The notes: a model not told the origin generated them from the sequence alone. 64,000 bases of DNA from an uncultured Cohaesibacter sp. (GCF_963682185.1 NZ_OY821667.1:4911501-4975500); one strand, 5' to 3'. Counted from the first letter of the stretch, positions 17,472 through 26,994 are shown. Numbers and translations: made by a program.

Positions 17472-17831
17472 ATGCCAAAGATCATATTTCAGCATCCAGA
17501 ATTTGATGAAATGGAAATTTACGCGCCTGCTGGCAGTCATAAGAAGACCGTGTTGGAGTTGGCCAAAGAATACAAGGTTCCCATCCATTTCGATTGCGGC
17601 GACGGGGAGTGCGGCTCCTGTGTCATCAAGGTCAGCGATATCGATGGCGGCCCGACCCATATGGGCGTTCATATGACGGACAAGGAGAAGAATGTCCTGC
17701 AGGAGCTGGGCAAATTATCTAAGGATGAGCTTGAAAAAGTCATTGTCAACGATATGCCAAGCGACTGGCGTCTGGCTTGTCAGATGATTGTTCGCGATGA
17801 GGACATCCGCATCACTTACGAGAGCGCATGA
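17472..17831 (+). CDS. [2Fe-2S] protein resembling Shethna FeSII (nitrogenase protection)
   Basis: The 119-residue protein has Cys42, Cys47 and Cys50 (CGDGECGSC) and Cys103 (RLACQ). Between them lies MTDKEKNVLQELGKL (68-82), a lysine-bearing helical insert close, from memory, to the segment by which Azotobacter FeSII binds oxidised nitrogenase. FeSII forms an inactive O2-stable complex with NifDK and NifH. Ordinary plant-type ferredoxins of about 96 residues lack this insert. Start chosen at 17472 with AAGGA upstream; an open frame 12 codons longer has no site. Its stop overlaps nifQ. The role is inferred from these features and context. Confidence 0.78.
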   Translation: MPKIIFQHPEFDEMEIYAPAGSHKKTVLELAKEYKVPIHFDCGDGECGSCVIKVSDIDGGPTHMGVHMTDKEKNVLQELGKLSKDELEKVIVNDMPSDWRLACQMIVRDEDIRITYESA

Positions 17832-18436
17832 TGTATATCGCAAGAGATGACGGGCTGAATATTATTGAAGACCACAAGGCCAGTCTCGATCATCAGGCGC
17901 TCTATGAGCGCTTGATGTCTTGCGCCAGCGGGAAGGGCAATGATCCCTTCCTTGCGCAAATGCTCGCCAGTTGGATGAGCGGCAAGGGCGCACTACCGCG
18001 TTTCATGGGACTGAATGAAGAGGCATTCAAGGCCATGATCAGCGGCTCATTTGCCCAGTTCAAAAATGCCGGACTGCAAACCCGCTGCGATATTGAACCG
18101 GACCGCGCAAGTGAACTGGAGGATGTCAAAACTCTGTTGCTCGACCATCGCAGCCATAAGAGCGATGAGGAACTTTGGATCGCCCAGATCGTTGCGACCG
18201 GCTGCATGGGCTCGGACCATCTCTGGTCTGATCTGGGATTGTTTGCGCGCAAGAGCCTTGGTGAGATGCTACTGTATAATTTTCGTCCGCTCGCCGAGCA
18301 AAACACCAACAATATGCGCTGGAAAAAATTCTTCTATCGTCAGCTTTGCGCCAAAGAGGGCTTTATTCTCTGTCGGTCTCCCAGTTGCGAAACATGCAGT
18401 GAATATGATGTCTGTTTTGCTCCAGAGGGCGCCTGA
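17828..18436 (+). CDS. nifQ: Molybdenum-handling protein NifQ
   Basis: A 202-residue NifQ with the diagnostic C-terminal motif C-x4-C-x2-C-x5-C (CRSPSCETCSEYDVC, about 182-196). NifQ holds a Mo-Fe-S cluster and donates Mo to FeMo-co assembly on NifEN. The start overlaps the stop of the FeSII-like gene (ATGA). It is the last gene of the nifB operon and is convergent to the hemerythrin gene with only 23 bp between stops. Confidence 0.92.
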   Translation: MMYIARDDGLNIIEDHKASLDHQALYERLMSCASGKGNDPFLAQMLASWMSGKGALPRFMGLNEEAFKAMISGSFAQFKNAGLQTRCDIEPDRASELEDVKTLLLDHRSHKSDEELWIAQIVATGCMGSDHLWSDLGLFARKSLGEMLLYNFRPLAEQNTNNMRWKKFFYRQLCAKEGFILCRSPSCETCSEYDVCFAPEGA

Positions 18437-18459
18437 ACACAGGCTTGCTAGGCATTTTG

Positions 18460-18873
18460 CTAGACCGCGAAACTGTCCGCTTCTGTTGATGCTTTCAAAT
18501 GGACCGCCAGGGCGTTGTCCATCGTGTCGGCATGCAGATCGAACCAGCGTGGCAGATCCTCCACAAAGGCGCGCCCGAAGTCGAGATTGCCAGCTTGCAC
18601 CTTTTCATTGATATAGTGCATCTGCTTGAGGACACGTTCATGCTCCTCGCGATGGTCATCAAACCCTTCGAAGACGGTTTCTTCCATGAGCTGATCTTCA
18701 AGGGCGAAATGCTCTTGCGTATGTTCCAGAAGCTGAATGAACAAGGATTTGAATATGGATGGGTCTTGCGTTTCACCCAGCCTGTTTACAATCAACGTAA
18801 ATTCCTGATGGACAGAATCCATTTCGTCAACACCGACAAGGTGCCGACCTTCTTCCCACTCAATTAACGCCAT
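18460..18873 (-). CDS. Bacteriohemerythrin
   Basis: A 137-residue four-helix diiron O2-binding protein. The ligand pattern is present: H22 in DSVHQEF, HTQEHFALED giving His and Glu, DDHREEHERV and HADTMD. It is full length and stands alone without a signalling domain. GGGGA lies 7 nt before the ATG at 18873. It starts 32 nt after the SIR2-like gene and is probably co-transcribed from its sigma-54 promoter, which suggests O2 buffering during nitrogen fixation (inference). Confidence 0.9.
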   Translation of the reverse strand: MALIEWEEGRHLVGVDEMDSVHQEFTLIVNRLGETQDPSIFKSLFIQLLEHTQEHFALEDQLMEETVFEGFDDHREEHERVLKQMHYINEKVQAGNLDFGRAFVEDLPRWFDLHADTMDNALAVHLKASTEADSFAV

Positions 18874-18905
18874 TCTTGTGTCCCCACACATTAGAATTTC
18901 TACAG

Positions 18906-19769
18906 TTATAGCATGGCTGGTGACAAGACGGGAATAGCTGTTTTCTCCAGAAAGTCAGAAACATCCATCTCGATAATCTCAATGTTTTTCTTGGTGCAAT
19001 AGCGGATTTCCTTAGGCGTCGGTTGTTTGATCAGCGCCCAACCTGTTGGAGATCCTGCACCAAACGTGATGTCTGACATGACCATGCGTTCCGTATCGCG
19101 CACAAACCGCATGCCCAAAAACAGATATTGTTTTTCTTTGCGATAGCCCTTCAGGAATGAGGGCACACCGAACCCGCCCATGAGCTCTGTTAGATAGTCG
19201 ACAAAATCTGCATCAGAAGCGACATAGCTGGCGGTCGGCTCTGGCGAACCGAGCGGCTTGAAAAGGATCGGTAGATCGTCCTTTAGCTCTTCAGGGCCAA
19301 TGGGAACATAGCGCTCGCCATCATAACGGTTGATCGTGAACCTGTAATCAGTTCCTCCGATACGGGCGAGCCCACGTACGAGATAGTGCGGCGTGCCAGA
19401 ATAGCTCTGCTGGAGCTGCAAGTCCCGGTTGATGTCGATGACATAAGGTGGGGCCACAGACTTGATCCAGTCATGTAGCGCCGCACGGCTCCAGTCCTCT
19501 GCCTTATAGAGACGTGTTAGAAACTGTTCGATGAAGCGGCGGCCGCGTTTCAGTTCGAGATTCATCGCGGCGCGCGGGAACTCATACATCAGTTTTGGAG
19601 CCATCGGGCGCCCCTTGTTCATGGCAAGGATGAGGCTGTCGCTATCGGCGGGCATTGGTTCGCCGCTTGATCGATTGCAGGCATCAAACAGCACGCCGGG
19701 TCCAAGATAGGGGACGACCTCACCACTGCGGATTTTGTCCATTATTTGCTCGATGCTAGCCTGTGTCAT
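18906..19769 (-). CDS. SIR2-like domain protein in the NifA regulon
   Basis: A 287-residue protein with an N-terminal VVPYLGPGV motif (about 18-26), the nucleotide-binding start of SIR2-like folds, followed by DACNRSS. The middle holds basic aromatic stretches and a DYRFTINRYDGERYV segment; I see no zinc-binding Cys quartet of true sirtuins. Related SIR2-like proteins hydrolyse or bind NAD, but catalysis here is not shown. The start at 19769 follows a sigma-54 promoter by about 36 nt; the frame extends to 19832 but that would place the start at or before the promoter. It heads an operon with the bacteriohemerythrin gene. Confidence 0.7.
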   Translation of the reverse strand: MTQASIEQIMDKIRSGEVVPYLGPGVLFDACNRSSGEPMPADSDSLILAMNKGRPMAPKLMYEFPRAAMNLELKRGRRFIEQFLTRLYKAEDWSRAALHDWIKSVAPPYVIDINRDLQLQQSYSGTPHYLVRGLARIGGTDYRFTINRYDGERYVPIGPEELKDDLPILFKPLGSPEPTASYVASDADFVDYLTELMGGFGVPSFLKGYRKEKQYLFLGMRFVRDTERMVMSDITFGAGSPTGWALIKQPTPKEIRYCTKKNIEIIEMDVSDFLEKTAIPVLSPAML

Positions 19770-19815
19770 CTCATGCCTGCCAATCAGTGGTGTTGTTTGC
19801 TTTGATTGATAGACA

Positions 19816-19831
19816 AGCAAGAAACGAACCA
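19816..19831 (-). promoter_or_regulatory. Sigma-54 promoter of SIR2-like/hemerythrin operon
   Basis: On the minus strand ATGGTTCGTTTCTTGCTT has GG and GC 10 nt apart (GC pair at 19817-19818, CC at 19829-19830 on the plus strand). The -12 element TTGCT is canonical; the -24 element TGGTTC is weaker. Predicted start point near 19805. Confidence 0.68.
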
Positions 19832-19887
19832 TGTCGCGAACTAGAGTTAAGTAATTGAAATATATAATTAATTGTTATTTTTAGTTT

Positions 19888-19903
19888 TGTCATATATGCG
19901 ACA
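19888..19903. promoter_or_regulatory. NifA upstream activator site of SIR2-like/hemerythrin operon
   Basis: TGTCATATATGCGACA is TGT-N10-ACA, about 90 bp upstream of the minus-strand start point. It is about 245 bp from the nifH start point, so it most likely serves the minus-strand operon. Confidence 0.78.
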
Positions 19904-19999
19904 GACAATCAAATTTCACGTCCGATTGTCGCGCGTTTAGCCAAAGCTTGCAGAAATGGCGGCTTTGTCGCGCAGATCTGACAAAGACACACGACATCA

Positions 20000-20015
20000 T
20001 GTCGCCATTGCGACA
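20000..20015. promoter_or_regulatory. NifA upstream activator site of nifH
   Basis: TGTCGCCATTGCGACA is TGT-N10-ACA with TGTCG/CGACA arms, about 133 bp upstream of the predicted nifH start point. Confidence 0.83.
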
Positions 20016-20078
20016 ATTCCCCTATTTCAATGTCACTCTTCCAACGCTCGACTTTTGCCGGTTTGAAAAAAATAGTAA

Positions 20079-21089
<1,011 letters not shown>

Positions 21090-21121
21090 GCTTTGTAAGC
21101 ATTCACTTTGAACTGTTGATC

Positions 21122-21150
21122 AAGGTGTGGGGCGCATGAGCTCCCACCTT
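21122..21150 (+). other. nifH-nifD intercistronic hairpin
   Basis: AAGGTG-TGGGG (21122-21132) can pair with CTCCCACCTT (21141-21150) with a one-base bulge and a G-T pair. It lies between nifH and nifD with no T-run. Hairpins at this place are thought to protect nifH mRNA so that NifH exceeds NifDK. Confidence 0.5.
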
Positions 21151-21161
21151 AGAACGGGAAA

Positions 21162-22640
21162 ATGAATATGTCTGAAATGACAAGAGAACAGACCGAAGCC
21201 CTCATTCAAGAGGTGCTCGAAGTCTACCCAGAGAAAGCGCAAAAGGACCGCGCCAAGCATTTGACGATCAACGATCAGGAGATCGAGAAGTCAAGCAAAT
21301 GCATCACCTCCAACCGTAAATCCCTTCCCGGTGTCATGACCATCCGTGGCTGTGCCTATGCAGGGTCCAAGGGCGTGGTTTGGGGGCCGGTCAAGGACAT
21401 GATCCATCTGTCTCATGGCCCTGTCGGCTGCGGCCAATATTCCCGCGCCGGGCGCCGTAACTATTATGTCGGCAACACTGGCGTCGATACGTTCGGAACA
21501 ATTAATTTCACCTCCGACTTTCAGGAGAAGGATATTGTTTTCGGCGGCGACAAAAAGCTGAACAAGATCGTTGATGAAATCAACATGTTGTTCCCGCTGG
21601 CCAAAGGTATGTCCATTCAGTCCGAATGCCCAATTGGCTTGATCGGTGATGATATTGAAGCCGTCGCCAAGCAGAAGGGCAAGGAACTGAACAAGACAAT
21701 CGTGCCGGTACGGTGCGAAGGTTTCCGCGGTGTTTCTCAGTCTCTCGGGCACCATATCGCCAACGACGCCATCCGTGACTGGGTCATCGATCCGGCAACC
21801 GGCAAGGAATTTGAATCCACCGATTACGACGTCACCATCATCGGCGACTACAACATTGGTGGCGACGCATGGGCTTCGCGTATTCTTCTTGAAGAAATGG
21901 GCCTGCGCGTGATTGCTCAATGGTCAGGCGATGGCACACTGGCGGAAATGGAAAATACGCCGAAGGCCAAGCTGAACCTGCTGCACTGCTACCGCTCCAT
22001 GAACTACATCTCCCGTTATATGGAAGAGAAGTTTGGCGTGCCCTGGATGGAATATAACTTCTTTGGTCCAACCAAAATCGAAGAATCCCTGCGCGCGATT
22101 GCCGCCCAGTTCGATGACAAGATCAAGGAAGGTGCAGAGAAGGTTATCGAGAAATACAAGCCGCAATGGCAGGCTGTGGTCGACAAATATCGTCCGCGTC
22201 TGGAAGGCAAGCGCGTCATGCTTTATGTCGGCGGTTTGCGTCCACGCCATATCATCGGTGCCTACGAAGATCTGGGTATGGAAGTTGTCGGCACGGGTTA
22301 CGAATTCGCTCATAATGATGACTATGATCGCACCATCGCCGAAGTGGGCAACGCAACCCTCATCTATGATGACGTAACGGGCTATGAATTCGAAGAATTC
22401 GTCAAGCGCGTCAAGCCGGATCTCATAGGCTCGGGCATCAAGGAAAAATACATCTTCCAGAAGATGGGCATCCCATTCCGCCAGATGCATTCATGGGACT
22501 ATTCCGGCCCATATCATGGCTATGACGGCTTTGCGATCTTTGCTCGCGACATGGACATGACTCTCAACAATCCTTGCTGGGACAGCATGACCCCACCATG
22601 GAAGCGCATGGGTGATGAAACCGCGATTGCGGCAGAATGA
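21162..22640 (+). CDS. nifD: Mo-nitrogenase alpha subunit NifD
   Basis: The 492-residue alpha chain binds FeMo-co and half of the P-cluster. P-cluster cysteines are at 64, 90 and 156 ([27 protein letters not shown]). FeMo-co ligands are the Cys in [10 protein letters not shown] and the His in [13 protein letters not shown]. Length and these blocks identify the molybdenum enzyme rather than VnfD or AnfD. Two in-frame ATG codons (21162, 21168) are possible starts. Confidence 0.98.
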   Translation: MNMSEMTREQTEALIQEVLEVYPEKAQKDRAKHLTINDQEIEKSSKCITSNRKSLPGVMTIRGCAYAGSKGVVWGPVKDMIHLSHGPVGCGQYSRAGRRNYYVGNTGVDTFGTINFTSDFQEKDIVFGGDKKLNKIVDEINMLFPLAKGMSIQSECPIGLIGDDIEAVAKQKGKELNKTIVPVRCEGFRGVSQSLGHHIANDAIRDWVIDPATGKEFESTDYDVTIIGDYNIGGDAWASRILLEEMGLRVIAQWSGDGTLAEMENTPKAKLNLLHCYRSMNYISRYMEEKFGVPWMEYNFFGPTKIEESLRAIAAQFDDKIKEGAEKVIEKYKPQWQAVVDKYRPRLEGKRVMLYVGGLRPRHIIGAYEDLGMEVVGTGYEFAHNDDYDRTIAEVGNATLIYDDVTGYEFEEFVKRVKPDLIGSGIKEKYIFQKMGIPFRQMHSWDYSGPYHGYDGFAIFARDMDMTLNNPCWDSMTPPWKRMGDETAIAAE

Positions 22641-22712
22641 TCCGGCATCAGAGACATCAATTCTCTCCAACACTTCGTGAGTTCACAGATTGGTGGCGCG
22701 AAGGAGGACCAA

Positions 22713-24284
22713 ATGAACCAAGTCGTTGATAATATCAAACCCAGCTATCCTCTCTTCAAGGAAGAGGAGTATGAGAAATCTCTGGGTGACAAACGGGCTC
22801 TGTTCGAAGAGAAACATGAGCCGTCCAAGGTTGACGAGATCTTCGAATGGACCACGTCCGAAGAATATAAAGAGCTGAACTTTTCCCGAGAAGCTCTCAC
22901 CATCAACCCGGCCAAGGCCTGCCAGCCACTTGGCGCTGTGCTTTGTTCGCTCGGCTTCGAAAACACCTTGCCTTATGTGCATGGGTCTCAGGGCTGTGTG
23001 GCTTATTTCCGCACCTATTTCAACCGCCATTTCAAGGAGCCGGTCGCCTGTGTTTCTGACTCCATGATCGAAGATGCGGCGGTGTTTGGTGGCCAGAAAA
23101 ATATGTTCGACGGGCTCGAGAACGCCCGTGCCCTTTATAAGCCGGACATGATCATGGTCTCCACGACCTGCATGGCCGAGGTGATCGGTGATGACCTAAA
23201 CGCCTTCATCGGCAACTCCCGCAAGGAAGGGCATATTCCGGAAGACTTCCCGGTTCCGTTCGCCCATACGCCAAGCTTTGTTGGCTCCCATACCACCGGT
23301 TGGGACAATATGTTCGAAGGCACCATCCGCTATTTCACGCTTAATAGCATGGAAGACAAGGAAGTGGGCTCGAACGGCAAAATCAACATTGTGCCGGGCT
23401 TTGAAACCTATCTTGGCAACTACCGTGTGCTGCATCGCTATATGAAGGAAATGGGTGTCGACTATTCGCTGCTCTGTGATCCTTCCGAAGTGCTGGATAC
23501 GCCTGCTGATGGCAAATACCGCATGTATTCAGGCGGCACCACGCAGGATGAGGTGAAAGATGCGCCAAATGCCAAGGATACGCTGCTGTTGCAGCCATGG
23601 CAGCTGGTCAAGACCCGCAAATACACCAAGAACACATGGAAGCATGAAACCCCTGCCATCAACATTCCGATGGGCCTTAAGGGAACCGATGACTTCCTGA
23701 TGAAGGTCGCCGAGATTTCCGGCAAGGACATTCCGGCTTCTCTGGAAATCGAACGCGGTCGCCTTGTTGACATGATGACCGACAGTCACGCCTGGCTCCA
23801 TGGCAAGAAATACGCCATCTGGGGAGATGCAGACTTTGTCATGGGTCTGACGGCCTTCTTGCTCGAGCTGGGTGCTGAGCCGACACACATCCTTTGCAAC
23901 CACGCCAACAAGCGTTGGAAGAAAGCCATGGACAAGATGTTGGCCGACAGCCCTTACGGCAAGGATTGCGAAGTGCATAACGGCAAGGATCTGTGGCACC
24001 TGCGGTCTCTGATCTTCACCAACCGGCCGGACTTCATGATTGGCAACTCCTACGGCAAGTTCATTGAACGCGACACCCTGAAGAAGGGGCCGGAGTTCCA
24101 GGTGCCTCTGGTGCGTATCGGCTTCCCGATCTTTGACCGTCATCACCTGCATCGCTCGACCACTCTGGGCTATGAGGGCGCAATGACCATCCTGACGACG
24201 CTGACCAACGCCGTTCTGGAAAAGTTGGACAAGGACACCATGGAAATGGGCGTTACCGACTTCAACTACGATCTGGTGCGCTAA
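22713..24284 (+). CDS. nifK: Mo-nitrogenase beta subunit NifK
   Basis: The 523-residue beta chain shares the P-cluster with NifD. P-cluster cysteines appear in KACQPLGAVL, GSQGCVAYF and TTCMAEVIGDD. The ATG at 22713 has AGGAGG upstream; the frame open to 22677 is not needed. The N-terminal extension of about 50 residues (long beta-chain type) is typical of proteobacterial Mo nitrogenase. Confidence 0.98.
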   Translation: MNQVVDNIKPSYPLFKEEEYEKSLGDKRALFEEKHEPSKVDEIFEWTTSEEYKELNFSREALTINPAKACQPLGAVLCSLGFENTLPYVHGSQGCVAYFRTYFNRHFKEPVACVSDSMIEDAAVFGGQKNMFDGLENARALYKPDMIMVSTTCMAEVIGDDLNAFIGNSRKEGHIPEDFPVPFAHTPSFVGSHTTGWDNMFEGTIRYFTLNSMEDKEVGSNGKINIVPGFETYLGNYRVLHRYMKEMGVDYSLLCDPSEVLDTPADGKYRMYSGGTTQDEVKDAPNAKDTLLLQPWQLVKTRKYTKNTWKHETPAINIPMGLKGTDDFLMKVAEISGKDIPASLEIERGRLVDMMTDSHAWLHGKKYAIWGDADFVMGLTAFLLELGAEPTHILCNHANKRWKKAMDKMLADSPYGKDCEVHNGKDLWHLRSLIFTNRPDFMIGNSYGKFIERDTLKKGPEFQVPLVRIGFPIFDRHHLHRSTTLGYEGAMTILTTLTNAVLEKLDKDTMEMGVTDFNYDLVR

Positions 24285-24311
24285 GCATCGGCCACATATC
24301 GCATCCTTGTT

Positions 24312-24340
24312 CCCTCCGTCACCTTATGCGTGGCGGAGGG
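24312..24340 (+). other. nifK-nifT intercistronic hairpin
   Basis: CCCTCCGTCAC (24312-24322) pairs with GTGGCGGAGGG (24330-24340) over 11 positions with one T-G wobble and a 7-nt loop. There is no T-run, so it is more likely an mRNA-stabilising or processing hairpin than a full terminator. Confidence 0.5.
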
Positions 24341-24365
24341 CGCACAGGGTGAAAAGGAGACCGAA

Positions 24366-24578
24366 ATGCCAAACGTAATGCTCAGATACAACGACAAGGG
24401 TGATCTGCTGTTCTATGTGGCCAAGAAGGACCTTGAGGAAGTGATTGCTTCCGTTGAGACCAACACGGATGAAGCATGGGGCGGCACGGTGGAGCTTTCC
24501 AATGGAGACAAGTTCTTCATTGATCCGATTTCCCCGCCACCCGAATTCCCGACCACACTGCGCTTCAAGCGCGGTTAG
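24366..24578 (+). CDS. nifT: NifT/FixU small protein
   Basis: A 70-residue protein starting MPNVMLRYNDKG with the family pattern WGGTVELSNGDKFFIDP. NifT is common after nifK; its function is unknown and it is dispensable in tested species. AAAAGGAGA lies upstream of the ATG at 24366; the longer open frame is spurious. Confidence 0.92.
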   Translation: MPNVMLRYNDKGDLLFYVAKKDLEEVIASVETNTDEAWGGTVELSNGDKFFIDPISPPPEFPTTLRFKRG

Positions 24579-24620
24579 CCATTCCTACCGGACTTTGTCT
24601 CGCCTGAAAGGAGATAGACC

Positions 24621-24818
24621 ATGGCAATGATGATCAATGCAGATGTTTGCACCGCTTGCGGCGACTGTGAATCAACCTGTCCGTCTAATGCAATTTCCCC
24701 CCGTAAAGGTGTCTATTACATCGATCCCGCCCTCTGCAATGAATGCGAAGGCATTCATGACAGCCCCCAGTGTATGGAAGGCTGTTTTGAGGAAGACTGC
24801 ATCGTTCCGGCTGAGTAG
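24621..24818 (+). CDS. Small 4Fe-4S ferredoxin (nif cluster)
   Basis: A 65-residue two-cluster ferredoxin with CTACGDCESTCP and a C-terminal set CNECEGIHDSPQCMEGC whose second and third Cys are widely spaced, as in FdxN-like proteins. AAGGAG precedes the ATG. It follows nifT by 42 nt and is followed at once by a strong terminator, so it closes the nifHDKT unit. Confidence 0.9.
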   Translation: MAMMINADVCTACGDCESTCPSNAISPRKGVYYIDPALCNECEGIHDSPQCMEGCFEEDCIVPAE

Positions 24819-24829
24819 TCGTCGAGGGG

Positions 24830-24886
24830 AGGGACGCGAACATCACATGCAGCCTGTTGTTCCTCACTGAGTTCGCGTCCCTTTTT
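24830..24886 (+). terminator. Strong terminator or attenuator inside the nif cluster
   Basis: A perfect 12-bp stem, AGGGACGCGAAC (24830-24841) with GTTCGCGTCCCT (24871-24882), has a 29-nt loop and is followed by TTTTTTG. It lies between the ferredoxin and the nifY-like gene, for which I found no sigma-54 promoter of its own. Confidence 0.8.
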
Positions 24887-24922
24887 TGTGTAACACATTC
24901 GAATTTGGATCGGAGGTCCAAC

Positions 24923-25624
24923 ATGACCGCCCCGTTGTCGCGCGAGATCGCCTTGCGCATTGGCCTTGCGGCAAATGACTTGCCCGGCATTGACGCCGGT
25001 GCCCTGATTTCCATTCTTGGTGCGGCGGTCGGCTTGCCGATGACTGAGGAAAAATTTACCAATCTCGGAATGAAGCATTTTCGTCAGGCCGGCGGGGAAG
25101 CCTTCATCAAGATACCAGGGGATCAGCTCAAGGCGGCACTGCGCATCCTCAAGGGAGATGGCGTGGAGGAGACGCCTGAGGATGTGTCTGTCGAGCCTTA
25201 TCAGAATGGCGATATGCCCGGTTCCATTCGCGTTGCCTGCGCGTCCAATTCGGCTGAAGAAATGGACGGTCATTTTGGTTCCTGTCGCCGGTTTCTGGTC
25301 TATCAGGTTTCGGGCCGGGAAGCCCGTTTGATTGATATCCGTTCTACACGTGATGGAGAGGATGCCGAGGACAAGAACAAATGGCGCGCCTCTCTGATCG
25401 CCGATTGTGAAGTTCTCTATGTGATTTCCATCGGCGGCCCTGCTGCTGCCAAGGTGGTACGTGCTGGTATCCATCCCATAAAATTGCCAGCCAGCAGGCA
25501 GGCGCGGGATATTCTGGCTGATCTGCAGCATGTCTTGGCCGAAAACCCGCCACCATGGCTGGCGCGTGTCATGGGACAAGAGGCCAAAAGCCTCACGCCT
25601 TTTCTGGAGGAAATGGAAGAATGA
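24923..25624 (+). CDS. nifY: NifY/NafY-type FeMo-co binding protein
   Basis: A 233-residue protein with a helical N-terminal domain (about 1-75), like the SAM-fold domain of NafY, and a C-terminal NifX/NifB-type cofactor-binding domain (about 105-215) with DGHFGSCRRFLVYQV. NafY/NifY chaperones apo-NifDK and carries FeMo-co. GGAGG lies 7 nt before the ATG at 24923, which fixes the start over a longer open frame. It overlaps the next gene by 4 nt. Confidence 0.85.
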   Translation: MTAPLSREIALRIGLAANDLPGIDAGALISILGAAVGLPMTEEKFTNLGMKHFRQAGGEAFIKIPGDQLKAALRILKGDGVEETPEDVSVEPYQNGDMPGSIRVACASNSAEEMDGHFGSCRRFLVYQVSGREARLIDIRSTRDGEDAEDKNKWRASLIADCEVLYVISIGGPAAAKVVRAGIHPIKLPASRQARDILADLQHVLAENPPPWLARVMGQEAKSLTPFLEEMEE

Positions 25625-25893
25625 TCGACGCTGCGCTGCTTGATGATGTTGCGGGGGAAGTCTCTGCACAAGGGCCTGGCGAGGAAATCTCTGCCTATCT
25701 GCGGAGCAAATGGCCCAAGGTTCATTTCACCTATTGTCAGGATGACGACATCACAACAGCGCAGCCGATCAGAGAACACAAGACATTCAATCTCTATCTG
25801 GTCGTGGGCGGAGAGGGCTGCATCAGCTTCACTTCATCCGAGCAGACTGCGACGGGCATCGTTGTGGCAGAAGTTGAAGAGTGGGAGGAATGA
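25621..25893 (+). CDS. Small nif-associated protein (DUF6129-like)
   Basis: A 90-residue acidic protein with VHFTYCQDDD, FNLYLV and TGIVVAEV segments. From memory it resembles the small family found between nifY and nifE in other diazotrophs, labelled DUF6129. It has no known function and a single Cys. It overlaps the genes on both sides by 4 nt, which argues for tight co-expression. Confidence 0.65.
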   Translation: MIDAALLDDVAGEVSAQGPGEEISAYLRSKWPKVHFTYCQDDDITTAQPIREHKTFNLYLVVGGEGCISFTSSEQTATGIVVAEVEEWEE

Positions 25894-26906
25894 TGGAAGA
25901 CCTTTTGGAAAAGACCATGGCAGAGCCAGTCAAGGAATTCGAACCGCGGATTGCGCAGCTCAAGGAGATTTGCAGCAAGATCAAACCCGGAACCCATCAT
26001 GTCTCACTGGTCGAGGCCATCAGCACCATTTTGCCTGATCTGTCCTTTCGCTATCGCACAACGCTTAGTGGCTGGTATCGTCTGGGCGGGCTGGTCGATG
26101 ATGAGGGCAACCGCATCGCTACCAATCTGAGGCAATGGGCCGAGGCGGAATCAGACCACGACATGTTTGCTCTTTATGAGAAATATGGCGGAGCGGACTA
26201 TTACACCACGCGTCTTGACGGCAAATGCCACTATTTTGTGGCGCCAACAGGCAAGGGTGCAGCCGACTTTGTCCAGCTCAAGGTGGAAGAAATGACGGAG
26301 GTGATCGATCGTCCCCTGTTCGTCAATGATCTGGTGCCAGATGATCTGGAAGATCTGCTTGATCCGCAAGGGGCTTTTGCTGCCCGTGTCGCCCCTACCG
26401 AAATTGCTCCGCCGCGCTATGTCTTCCATTCCATCACCGATATCAGCGCGCTCGTGAGCAACCAGCTTTCTTCGGAAGGGTCTGATCTGCGCTATATCCG
26501 CTTTCTGGAAGAGTGGGGCAAAACCACAGCCTCCAGCAAGCAGCGTTTTTCCGATCATTTTGTCCTCAAGCTCTTGCCTTTTCTGGATCGCTTTGGCGAG
26601 CGCAAAACGGAAGCAACGCCCGTTCCCGTTAAAAAACTGCCATTGCCGAGCGACAATGTCGCCAACATGAGCGGGACCAGCCTGTCGCACTTCCTCAAGG
26701 AATATGACAAGAATGCCGGTTTCCCCATGGCCTGGTATTTCAACATGCTGGTCGAACAGAAGATCTGGCCGCAGATCGCTACAGCCGTCTATATGGACCA
26801 TCAGCGCAATTACCGTTATCTGGCGGACAAAGACCTGGAAGTGCTCGAGAACTGGATTCGGTTTCCTTATGTTTTCGGGGCGGGCGCTTTACCGACATTG
26901 TTGTAA
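25890..26906 (+). CDS. Unrecognised nif-cluster protein, 338 aa
   Basis: I do not recognise this protein. It is soluble, rich in Asp, Glu, Leu and Phe, with no signal peptide, membrane helix or Cys cluster (a single Cys, in GKCHYF). An N-terminal stretch up to about 110 (SGWYRLGGLVDDEGN) is followed by a loop-rich middle with a Pro/Lys segment (about 250-265), then a helical end (FLKEYDKNAGFPMAWYF). Start is ATG 25890 or 25893, after GGGAGG and overlapping the DUF6129-like stop. It is the last gene before the nifE promoter, so it belongs to the nifY unit. Confidence 0.7.
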   Translation: MMEDLLEKTMAEPVKEFEPRIAQLKEICSKIKPGTHHVSLVEAISTILPDLSFRYRTTLSGWYRLGGLVDDEGNRIATNLRQWAEAESDHDMFALYEKYGGADYYTTRLDGKCHYFVAPTGKGAADFVQLKVEEMTEVIDRPLFVNDLVPDDLEDLLDPQGAFAARVAPTEIAPPRYVFHSITDISALVSNQLSSEGSDLRYIRFLEEWGKTTASSKQRFSDHFVLKLLPFLDRFGERKTEATPVPVKKLPLPSDNVANMSGTSLSHFLKEYDKNAGFPMAWYFNMLVEQKIWPQIATAVYMDHQRNYRYLADKDLEVLENWIRFPYVFGAGALPTLL

Positions 26907-26918
26907 CACCTGCCAAAT

Positions 26919-26934
26919 TGTCGCTTTTGCTACA
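26919..26934. promoter_or_regulatory. NifA upstream activator site of nifE operon
   Basis: TGTCGCTTTTGCTACA is TGT-N10-ACA, about 78 bp upstream of the predicted nifE start point. It begins 13 bp after the stop of the previous gene. Confidence 0.78.
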
Positions 26935-26977
26935 TTCTGTAATTCTATATTTTATAACTATTTCAATATATTAGGGT

Positions 26978-26994
26978 GTGGCACAGACCTTGCT
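26978..26994 (+). promoter_or_regulatory. Sigma-54 promoter of nifENX operon
   Basis: TGTGGCACAGACCTTGCTA has GG at 26980-26981 and GC at 26992-26993, a 10-nt gap and a good -24/-12 consensus. Predicted start point near 27005. Confidence 0.9.

Noticed and set aside
19966-19983. TGT...ACA as a third NifA site upstream of nifH
   Set aside because: The gap is 12 nt, not 10.
21162-24284. Vanadium or iron-only nitrogenase
   Set aside because: NifD length, ligand blocks, NifQ, NifV and NifENB, and absence of an anfG/vnfG gene indicate the molybdenum enzyme.
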